Source: CAYRWM01 sp964428055
GTDB lineage: Bacteria; Bacillota; Clostridia; Christensenellales; Christensenellaceae
DNA: 20,232 bases
NCBI GenBank assembly: GCA_964428055.1
Contig: CAYRWM010000032.1
Location: forward strand, 1-20,232
Reading direction: 5' to 3'
The position numbers and the translations under genes were made by a program. Positions 14,076 through 20,232 of this stretch are shown here, piece by piece. How positions within the stretch are numbered: the stretch's first letter is position 1; the number at the start of each line of letters is the position of its first letter. Below the pieces are notes generated by a model, which saw only the letters and a list, made by a program, of their open reading frames with translations, searched no databases and was not told the origin of the DNA.

Positions 14076-14735
14076 CTACGAGTTTTCAACTGTATTGAAA
14101 AAATCCTTTATATCATCGATCATGTATCTGGGCTTCGGCTCGTAGTTCTCCATGAACTCACGGCTTCTCATACCCCAGGTGACTATAAGGCAGTCGACTC
14201 CGGCTCCTTCAGATATCGTGATGTCGGCTTCCGAATCGCCTATATAGAGAGTCTTTGCCTTATCGGCACCAAGCCCTTCGATCGCGGCATTCAGTGTCTC
14301 GGGATCGGGCTTTTTTGCGTAACCCATGCCTTCCCCTATAACCTGGCTAAATGTTCCCGAAAAGAAGTGTTCGACTATAAGACTCGCGGCCGTATGGAAT
14401 TTGTTCGTCACGACACCGAGCTTTATACCTCTCCTTTTCAGTTCATCAAGGAGTTCATACATCCCCGGATAAACGATGGTCTTATCTGTCATATGATCAA
14501 GATAGTACGCTTTATAATCTCTTACAAAATCCTCATAGCGCTCATCATCTCTGCCGGGAGGATATGCGCGCTCAAGAAAGTAATCGATCCCGTAGCCTAT
14601 GTATGTCTTTATCTCTTCATATGTCTTCGGCTCAAAACCGTATAATGCAAGTGTATGATTGGCACAGTTTGTAATGTCGCCTATAGTATCCAGAAGCGTC
14701 CCGTCCAGATCGAATATGACCGTATCGTATCTCAT
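14076..14735 (-). CDS. HAD-family phosphatase, phosphoglycolate-phosphatase type
   Basis: A 219-residue HAD subfamily IA hydrolase. It has the nucleophile motif DLDGT with Asp9 and acid/base Asp11, motif II VTNK (109-112), the motif III lysine in AKKPDPE (140-146) and motif IV GDSEAD with Asp167 and Asp171. A helical cap follows motif I (about residues 15-85). Enzymes of this type remove phosphate from phosphoglycolate, sugar phosphates or similar small molecules, often promiscuously. It has its own extended -10 promoter and terminator, so it need not belong to the sugar locus. The ATG follows GGAGAGG. Glycolaldehyde- or phosphoglycolate-type by-products of the neighbouring aldolase are a possible but unproven link. 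Confidence 0.9.
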   Translation of the reverse strand: MRYDTVIFDLDGTLLDTIGDITNCANHTLALYGFEPKTYEEIKTYIGYGIDYFLERAYPPGRDDERYEDFVRDYKAYYLDHMTDKTIVYPGMYELLDELKRRGIKLGVVTNKFHTAASLIVEHFFSGTFSQVIGEGMGYAKKPDPETLNAAIEGLGADKAKTLYIGDSEADITISEGAGVDCLIVTWGMRSREFMENYEPKPRYMIDDIKDFFNTVENS

Positions 14736-14768
14736 TTTTTACCTCTCCTGCTTAATCGCACAAAGGTG

Positions 14769-14777
14769 ATTATAACA
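14769..14777 (-). promoter_or_regulatory. Extended -10 promoter of the HAD phosphatase gene
   Basis: The minus strand reads TGTTATAAT, a perfect TATAAT with the TGn extension, about 34 bases upstream of the HAD start. The -35 position holds only a weak GTGTCA inside the preceding terminator hairpin. Extended -10 promoters can work without a good -35 box, so this is a plausible but not certain start site. Confidence 0.5.
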
Positions 14778-14778
14778 C

Positions 14779-14806
14779 AAAACACATGTGGTGACACATG
14801 TGTTTT
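14779..14806 (-). terminator. Hairpin terminator after the PAP2-like gene
   Basis: A perfect 12-bp stem (AAAACACATGTG at 14779-14790 and its complement at 14795-14806) with a 4-base loop lies 25 bases after the PAP2-like stop. Its own arms supply four T residues on each strand, so it could work in both directions. It closes the penicillin-binding-protein block. Confidence 0.8.
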
Positions 14807-14831
14807 TGCAAATTGCGTATTTCTTTTTCCG

Positions 14832-15422
14832 TCATCCCATTATGACACTGAATCCTCCGCATATCAGCACCGCTATGACCAGCGCCGCCAGAGGTATTAT
14901 GCTTCCGATAATGAGCTGTGATACCGTATGCCTCTTTAGCACAAGACTGGCCCAGCACATAAGACCCAGGACAATCAGTCCCCAAAGCGCGGGAGGTCCG
15001 AACAGCAGTATCAGAAGTCCAAGCGGTCCCGCCACTCCGCCTGCGTGTCCGCTAGCTCTTATCTTAAACACTTTATTGAACAGCATGAGCAGCAATCCGG
15101 AGAACAGATACGTCAGATATATTATGAGCAGTATCCCGCCCGTGCCGGTCGCGAGTGCAACGATTATGCCGATCACATAACCGACCACTGCCATGACCAT
15201 GGCAAGATTCCGCTGTCCTTCCCTGCCCTTGTCCTTAAAATGAGGAACGTGCGGCTGGAGCGGATATCCCAGCATCGGGAGTACCGTCAGGAAAATGATA
15301 GCAAGGATATACTGCAATGCGTCAAAACTTCCCGGCTTCAGGAAAAAGCACATGGTTATTAAGACAAACGCCATTATGGGCGCCAGAGTAGCTATTCTTA
15401 CTGCCTTTGCGAACTTTTTCAT
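14832..15422 (-). CDS. PAP2-like integral membrane protein (putative lipid phosphatase)
   Basis: A 196-residue protein with about six hydrophobic segments. It carries degenerate PAP2 phosphatase motifs in the right order: K and R in FKDKGREGQR (about 62-71), ASGH near 124-127, and KRHTVSQ near 163-169. PAP2 enzymes in the membrane remove phosphate from lipid or isoprenoid pyrophosphates such as undecaprenyl pyrophosphate. The first motif is weaker than in textbook members and the last acidic residue is replaced by Gln, so activity may differ. The ATG follows AGAGG and lies 13 bases after the Dabb gene. Being in line with a penicillin-binding protein is consistent with a cell-wall lipid carrier role, though that is inference. 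Confidence 0.65.
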   Translation of the reverse strand: MKKFAKAVRIATLAPIMAFVLITMCFFLKPGSFDALQYILAIIFLTVLPMLGYPLQPHVPHFKDKGREGQRNLAMVMAVVGYVIGIIVALATGTGGILLIIYLTYLFSGLLLMLFNKVFKIRASGHAGGVAGPLGLLILLFGPPALWGLIVLGLMCWASLVLKRHTVSQLIIGSIIPLAALVIAVLICGGFSVIMG

Positions 15423-15435
15423 TTCAGACCTCTGC

Positions 15436-15714
15436 TTATACTTCGTAATCTATCTTGGTACCTGTTGATATCCCGCTCATGTATTCCCTTATCGCGGCAT
15501 GGTATTTGTCAGAACCGAATGCCCTGAAATCGTCCATGTTCTCAAAAGTGCATATCTCGACCAGATCCGCCGAATTACTGTCACCCTTGAAATCCATGGC
15601 GACCTCCATGTCCACCATGTACGGGATCTTTTCCTTAAGAGTGAGGAGCTTTTCAGCGACCTCATCCATCATCATCCTGTCCTTTAAGTGAAAGAGATAG
15701 ATATGCTTTACCAT
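15436..15714 (-). CDS. Dabb (stress-responsive A/B barrel) domain protein
   Basis: This 92-residue protein is a single Dabb domain (PF07876), a ferredoxin-like fold that dimerises into a barrel. It begins MVKHIYLFHLKD and continues with the typical helix LLTLKEKIPYM, the strand containing DLVEICTFENMDDF and the closing HAAIREYM helix. Members bind small hydrophobic ligands or act in stress responses or as cyclases; most bacterial examples have no known role. It is preceded by GGGAGAAG at a proper distance and lies 15 bases after the beta-propeller gene, so it is co-transcribed with its neighbours. Confidence 0.85.
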   Translation of the reverse strand: MVKHIYLFHLKDRMMMDEVAEKLLTLKEKIPYMVDMEVAMDFKGDSNSADLVEICTFENMDDFRAFGSDKYHAAIREYMSGISTGTKIDYEV

Positions 15715-15729
15715 TGTGAGTCTTCTCCC

Positions 15730-17382
15730 TTACTTTATCCTGACGCCGCAGATCTTCTGACCACGGGTTCCGACCACGACCATGTCACCGTATACTGCCG
15801 GACTCGCTTCAATATTTGCACCGAGGTTCACGCAGTCAAGGACTTCTCCTGTCGAACCCTTTACAAGCATCATGTCGCCCACTGAATCGCACTGTATGAT
15901 ATACGCATGACCTTCCTCGTCATAGACCGCCACAGGACTGCTCCAGGCATAGTGCTTCTGCCTGAGCACCCATTTCTCACTGCCATCCTTTTTGCTCATG
16001 GCAACTAACTTGCCGCCCTTGACGGAAGGTGTCCTTGCTATCGGGAATATAACAAGATCGCTTATATCCCCTCTGCCCAGCACACAGGTGGCCTGTACGC
16101 CGCCGGAGATACCGGCAACGGTGTTGCACAGATACTTTCTTATCCATACATATTCGCCGCTTATGGCGTTTATCTTGAATACCGGAACATAACCCAGTCT
16201 CAGGCGGTTGCTCGCTGTCCAGTGAAGGGATGTCGCGATATAGATATAAGGAACACCGTCTTCAACCGAGAGCACCGGTGAACCGTTCGTGTCATCAGCA
16301 ACGTCCTGAGCCCATATTAGCTTCATGGTATTAAGATCTATGCACAGAAGATTTCCGCCGTTGTCAGCTATGTATATATAGTTTTTCCACAGAACAGCGC
16401 TGTCCTCCATACCGAGCCAGTACGATTCCTCGCTGGAACGGTTGGATCTGTATCTCAATTTGACTACATCGGAAGGATTGCAAGTTACATTGCCGTCCGC
16501 GTCCACAGATGAATTCATCTTCATCGTATAGAGTATGCCGTTTTCGCCGGGCTCTATCAGAGTGTCAGTTCCCTTGTGTACTATATGAGACGAATCAAAG
16601 CCCGTGAATACTCTCTGCTTGAAAGGATCCTCCGCGCCGAACTCGAAAAGCTTCGAGCCGTCCTTTAAGCTGTACGCGAGAGCTCTCGCGGGCGCCCCGT
16701 CGGGGCCGCCGTCACCGGCGCCTAAAAAGACTATTGGCCTGTCGCGTCTGGGATCGACCGCGCCTGCTCCCTTGAAGGGAAGACCGACTTTAATCTTTTC
16801 ACGCGTTGCGCTGCCGTCATCAAGATCCAGGAAATACACACATCCGTCCATCGTGGAGTAGACTATCTCCTTGAGATCCTGCTTTGCCATTTTATCCGGA
16901 GAGATGTTGAGTTTGCTCTTTATTTCATCATCCCACTTTACTATCAGCGGCTGTCCGGTCCATCCGCTGCCGGTCCAGTATCCTTTACCGTAATGCTTTT
17001 TGAGCCTTCCTGTAGGAACTTCCCAGACTATCTCAAGTTTTTTCTCCTTTATGCTGCATGTCCCGAAAGAAGCGTCCGTCCTTAGGTTATCACCCCTGAA
17101 AGTGACTATGCTGTCAGTCTCTGCATACTTTTCCCCGGGATCGAAGTATATAGGCTCCGGCCTTGAGTACGAATCAGTCTGTTTGCCGTCGACCTCCAGT
17201 TCGTATTCTATGCCCAGTTTTTTCGGATCGGAATTGTCAGTCATATGCGGCACGGCATCTGAATCCGCTCCTTCATGGCTGAACGTCTCTAAGGTAGTGA
17301 ACTTTTTAAAAGCCCGGAGGAAGAACAGCACTATACTGTCCAGCACAAGCATAAAAAGTCTTTGGAATCTTCCTGTCTTCAA
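15730..17382 (-). CDS. Membrane-anchored PQQ-like beta-propeller protein
   Basis: A protein of about 550 residues with one N-terminal membrane segment (about residues 8-25, LVLDSIVLFFLRAF) and a large extracytoplasmic domain of repeated PQQ-like blades, for example GSPVLSVEDGVPYIYIATSLH, SSPVAVYDEEGHAYIIQCD and the last blade ASPAVYGDMVVVGTRG. Such propellers act as scaffolds or binding modules; no enzyme motif is visible. I chose TTG 17382 because AGGAGA lies 8-9 bases upstream; a longer reading from an ATG at 17442 lacks a ribosome site and adds 20 residues that disturb the signal anchor. It follows the penicillin-binding-protein gene by 78 bases that contain a stem-loop. A role in the cell envelope is likely but not proven. 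Confidence 0.8.
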   Translation of the reverse strand: MKTGRFQRLFMLVLDSIVLFFLRAFKKFTTLETFSHEGADSDAVPHMTDNSDPKKLGIEYELEVDGKQTDSYSRPEPIYFDPGEKYAETDSIVTFRGDNLRTDASFGTCSIKEKKLEIVWEVPTGRLKKHYGKGYWTGSGWTGQPLIVKWDDEIKSKLNISPDKMAKQDLKEIVYSTMDGCVYFLDLDDGSATREKIKVGLPFKGAGAVDPRRDRPIVFLGAGDGGPDGAPARALAYSLKDGSKLFEFGAEDPFKQRVFTGFDSSHIVHKGTDTLIEPGENGILYTMKMNSSVDADGNVTCNPSDVVKLRYRSNRSSEESYWLGMEDSAVLWKNYIYIADNGGNLLCIDLNTMKLIWAQDVADDTNGSPVLSVEDGVPYIYIATSLHWTASNRLRLGYVPVFKINAISGEYVWIRKYLCNTVAGISGGVQATCVLGRGDISDLVIFPIARTPSVKGGKLVAMSKKDGSEKWVLRQKHYAWSSPVAVYDEEGHAYIIQCDSVGDMMLVKGSTGEVLDCVNLGANIEASPAVYGDMVVVGTRGQKICGVRIK

Positions 17383-17406
17383 TTCGTTTTCTCCTGTAAT
17401 ATTCAA

Positions 17407-17433
17407 GCTGCAGGATGGAATCCACCCCGCAGC
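17407..17433 (-). other. Intercistronic stem-loop between PBP and beta-propeller genes
   Basis: A 12-bp stem with two G-U pairs (17407-17418 with 17422-17433) and a 3-base loop lies between the PBP stop and the beta-propeller start. There is no T tract after it, so it is not an ordinary terminator. It may be an mRNA processing or stability element that sets relative expression. Confidence 0.45.
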
Positions 17434-17460
17434 AGTGATCATGTATTATTGTTGTCCCGT

Positions 17461-20232
17461 TTACGGTTCAGGCTGAGGTTCGGGCTCGGGTTCGGGCTCG
17501 GGTTCGGGCTTAGGCTCAGGCTGAGGTTCAGGTTCGGGCTGAGGCTTTGTCGCTTCCGCGACAATACCGTTGACGAGCGATATAAGCTCATCCGACTTCG
17601 CCGTGATATCACCGGAACCGGCCATAGTAGCCGCATCGGTATTAGAGAGCAGCGCCTGGAGTTCCGCGACCTTCGCGTTAATCTGATTTACCTGATCGGC
17701 TGACAGATACGAACTGTATGTGCTTATGGAAGCCTGAGCGAACGATATCGCTTCGGTTGCATAAGTGACCGATGCATTCCTTTCGGCTGAGTGCACCGTA
17801 CATGTCTGAGACAGATCATACTCGATGATGTTCTCTTCTCCCTCTTTTGCTCCTTCTTCGCCCTCTTCGGCTCCTTCCTCTTTCTCGGTAGTCTTGTCCT
17901 TATCACTCCATTGAGCATAAGGCGAATCTTCGGGGAACACACGTTTTGCGACAGTAGTGGTAAGTTCTTCCGGACAGAACTCTCCGGCAAGCATATGGCT
18001 GACTGTGCAGACCTTAGCGGATGTGCACCAGTCGCAGTGCTGCGTCGGTTTATCGCCTTTATAAATGTAGTCGCTCACAGTGGAGGAGCATCCACTGCCG
18101 GGCAGAAGGCCCGAATATGCACAGAGTGTTATCTTTTCGAGACCGACTTCCTCCGCCGTCTTTCTGTGTATGGGCTTGTCCTCCAGTCCTTCGTGTATCT
18201 TTGTCATGAACGCCTTCCAGAGAGGCGCCGTGACTCTTGAAGCGGCTGAAGCGTCAAGTTCCGAATAATCGTCCGCACCGACCCAGAGTGTCGCTACATA
18301 GTATCCCGTCATGCCTGCAAAGAACGTTCCCCTTGCATCCACGACGGTACCGGTCTTACCGGCCGTTTCTATACCGTCTATGTTCGCCCTCTTACCTGTG
18401 CCGTGATCGACGGCATCGATAAGGGCATCGACCGTCATCCAGGCGGAAGACTCCTTGTAAGCCTGGAATTTCTTTCTGGATTCCTCAACATCCAGAACGA
18501 CTTCCCCGTTACTGTCGAGGACCTTTGTGAACGAAATAGGCTCGAGGAAATATCCTCCGTTCGCTATGGACGAATAGCAGGTCGACATATCGAGCGTTGT
18601 AAGACCTGAAGAACCGAGTGCGAGACCAACGCCGTCTACATTCAGCTTCTTGGGATCCACTCCCTGGTTTGTCAGATATCTGGCCGAGTTCTCCAGTCCG
18701 ACTTTGTCTATGAGCGTTCTGGCCGCTACTATGTTCCTGGACTCAACGATACCCTGTCTTATGGACATGGGGCCGTACGTTCCCTGGCTGGTAACAGGAT
18801 AACCTTTGTCCGTCTGCCATCCGGGAATGGCGACAGGTATGTTGGGTATGGGCGTTACGAGTCCGCAGCCCATATCAAACGCGGGCGTATATACCGCGAT
18901 AGGCTTTATGGACGACCCTACGGGCATACCGGCCTGATAGGCTCTGTTGAGTGTCTTCTTTGTGGAAGGAGCTTCTCTGGATCCTATCATGCCGACGATC
19001 CAGCCCTTCTCGTAATCTATGATCGTAGCTGAAGCCTGCGGCTGTATCGTTGTGGAACCGTCGCTGTTGACTATCTCAGTCTCACCGTTCTCCAGCGGAG
19101 GATAATCATCCCATTCCGCAAGTGTTGTCTGAACGATATCCTGGATCCTTGCATCAACCGTCGCATAGATCCTGTAGCCGGAAGATCTTATCTCCTGTTC
19201 CATCTTGGCACGGTTCTCGGCATTATCCTCAAGATCGTATTTCCTTAAGAGATGAGTGCACACATCATATACCACATACTCGGTGAAGTGAGGCATTGCG
19301 TACATCTCATTCGCAGGACTCTCCCTCTGAATACCGAGTTCGCTCCTGAACGTATACAGATATGAATCCTGTTCCCACTCACTCTTCGGGACAAAGTTCT
19401 CATTGTACTGTTCCTCCGTGATGAACCCGGCTGCATACATTCGCTGCAGCACTCTGTTCATCCTGTCCTGAAGAGCGCCTATGTCTTCCTTGACATATGC
19501 GGCACGGCGGGGATTGAGCGCGTGCGGGGACTGTATCTCGGCAGCAAGGCAGGTCATCTGCTTTAAGGTGAGCTCATCAAGCTCTTTGCCGAAATAATCT
19601 TTCGCAGCGGCCTTTACGCCGTAAAGGGTGCCGCCGAGAGGTATATTGTTCAGGTAGTATTCGAGTATCTCGTCCTTCGAGTATTCCTTTTCGAGCTGCA
19701 GAGCAAGATAAGCTTCTTGCAGTTTTCTCTTGTAGGAACGCTCGGACGTGAGTATGTTGTTCTTTATAAGCTGCTGGGTTATGGTAGATCCGCCCTCAAC
19801 GCTGTTGGATGACATGTTCGCTATAAATGCACCGAACAGTCTCTTTATATCAACGCCGTTGTGGCTCTCAAAACGTATATCTTCTATCGCTATTACCGCA
19901 TGCTGAAGATCCACTGGGATCTCCTCGATAGATGCCCAGTCTCTGTTCTCGCTGCCTGTATATGTGGCAAGCAGCGTCCCGTTCTGGTCATAGATATATG
20001 AAGTCTCGGCCTGCTCGGAGATCTTCGTCACATCCAGATCCGGAGTGGATTCCAGATATGCGTCCGCAAGTCCGTTAACGGCGCCGAAGCCGATAGCTAC
20101 AACGACAAATATTCCCGCAAGCAGGATCCTCAGTATATTGACAAGGAGACATACGGCGAAATTCGGTTTGCGGTCTCTCTCCTTGAAAATGGGTATGTGT
20201 CCGTCGCCTTTTTTCTTTTCCGCTTTTTTTCT
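17461..20232 (-). CDS. Class A penicillin-binding protein (PBP1A type, N-terminus cut by window edge)
   Basis: A bifunctional peptidoglycan glycosyltransferase/transpeptidase. The frame stays open to the right edge, giving 923 visible residues; the true start is outside the window. In order there is a Lys-rich cytoplasmic tail, a membrane anchor (about residues 27-52), a GT51 domain with IEDIRF and catalytic Glu117, EGGSTITQQL near 146-155, and a transpeptidase domain with SSIK (Ser440), SRN and KTGT (Lys626). A cysteine-rich segment with six Cys follows, then a Glu-rich stretch and a C-terminal tail of Pro-Glu-Pro-Gln repeats. The last looks like a wall-spanning or flexible tail. It is the first visible gene of the envelope block. 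Confidence 0.96.
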   Translation of the reverse strand, partial: RKKAEKKKGDGHIPIFKERDRKPNFAVCLLVNILRILLAGIFVVVAIGFGAVNGLADAYLESTPDLDVTKISEQAETSYIYDQNGTLLATYTGSENRDWASIEEIPVDLQHAVIAIEDIRFESHNGVDIKRLFGAFIANMSSNSVEGGSTITQQLIKNNILTSERSYKRKLQEAYLALQLEKEYSKDEILEYYLNNIPLGGTLYGVKAAAKDYFGKELDELTLKQMTCLAAEIQSPHALNPRRAAYVKEDIGALQDRMNRVLQRMYAAGFITEEQYNENFVPKSEWEQDSYLYTFRSELGIQRESPANEMYAMPHFTEYVVYDVCTHLLRKYDLEDNAENRAKMEQEIRSSGYRIYATVDARIQDIVQTTLAEWDDYPPLENGETEIVNSDGSTTIQPQASATIIDYEKGWIVGMIGSREAPSTKKTLNRAYQAGMPVGSSIKPIAVYTPAFDMGCGLVTPIPNIPVAIPGWQTDKGYPVTSQGTYGPMSIRQGIVESRNIVAARTLIDKVGLENSARYLTNQGVDPKKLNVDGVGLALGSSGLTTLDMSTCYSSIANGGYFLEPISFTKVLDSNGEVVLDVEESRKKFQAYKESSAWMTVDALIDAVDHGTGKRANIDGIETAGKTGTVVDARGTFFAGMTGYYVATLWVGADDYSELDASAASRVTAPLWKAFMTKIHEGLEDKPIHRKTAEEVGLEKITLCAYSGLLPGSGCSSTVSDYIYKGDKPTQHCDWCTSAKVCTVSHMLAGEFCPEELTTTVAKRVFPEDSPYAQWSDKDKTTEKEEGAEEGEEGAKEGEENIIEYDLSQTCTVHSAERNASVTYATEAISFAQASISTYSSYLSADQVNQINAKVAELQALLSNTDAATMAGSGDITAKSDELISLVNGIVAEATKPQPEPEPQPEPKPEPEPEPEPEPQPEP
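17464..17545 (-). repeat. Short tandem repeat encoding the Pro-Glu-rich PBP tail
   Basis: A 6/12-base imperfect tandem repeat (unit like GGTTCGGGCTCG on the plus strand) encodes the alternating Glu-Pro/Gln-Pro tail of the penicillin-binding protein. Tracts of this kind change length by slippage in whole codon pairs, so tail length may vary between strains. Confidence 0.8.

Noticed and set aside
1..20232. CRISPR arrays, tRNA or rRNA genes, insertion sequences, attachment sites
   Set aside because: No regularly spaced repeats, no tRNA-like cloverleaf ends and no transposase or integrase motifs were seen.

Overview
The window looks like part of a low-to-mid GC Firmicutes chromosome, most likely a gut or rumen clostridium of the Lachnospiraceae type. 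The reasons are strong AGGAGG ribosome sites, sigma-A-like promoters, compact U-tailed hairpin terminators and a typical Gram-positive lipoprotein signal peptide. This placement rests on style, not on a marker gene. Every gene I can support lies on the minus strand, so transcription runs from high to low coordinates. I see no rRNA, tRNA, CRISPR array, insertion sequence or phage gene.

Right part (20232 to about 14780): a housekeeping or envelope block. It holds a class A penicillin-binding protein cut by the window edge, a membrane-anchored PQQ-type beta-propeller protein, a small Dabb-domain protein and a PAP2-like membrane protein, and ends at a hairpin terminator. A single HAD phosphatase gene follows, with its own extended -10 promoter and terminator.

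Middle (13982 to 4773): the accessory metabolic locus. A first unit has its own promoter and encodes a class II aldolase and an acyl-CoA synthetase, and ends in a terminator. A second unit of seven genes encodes a RuBisCO-like protein (RLP), an Amidohydro_2-family hydrolase, an RpiB-type isomerase, a triose-phosphate-isomerase homologue, a ComB-family phosphatase, a PEP-hydrolase-family TIM barrel and a Tm-1-like (UPF0261) protein, and ends in a very clear terminator.

Left part (4773 to 1): an unrecognised 144-residue protein and a Gfo/Idh/MocA dehydrogenase form one unit. A CUT2-type (ribose-like) sugar ABC importer follows: ATPase and permease with one promoter, then a lipoprotein (probably the binding protein) with a separate promoter overlapped by a good catabolite-repression (cre) match.

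Working together (inference): the importer brings in a sugar or related compound. The dehydrogenase and the hydrolase could oxidise it and open the lactone. The RLP would act on a phosphorylated sugar acid. The RpiB and TIM homologues would interconvert tetrulose phosphates towards erythrose 4-phosphate, as their relatives do in erythritol and threitol breakdown. RLPs that act on 3-oxo-isoapionate 4-phosphate are known from D-apiose catabolism, so an apiose-like branched sugar or sugar acid is the leading guess. The full gene set does not match any pathway I know: no sugar kinase is visible, and the Tm-1-like pair, the ComB homologue and the acyl-CoA synthetase have no obvious place. This seven-gene RLP unit is the best candidate for an undescribed system.
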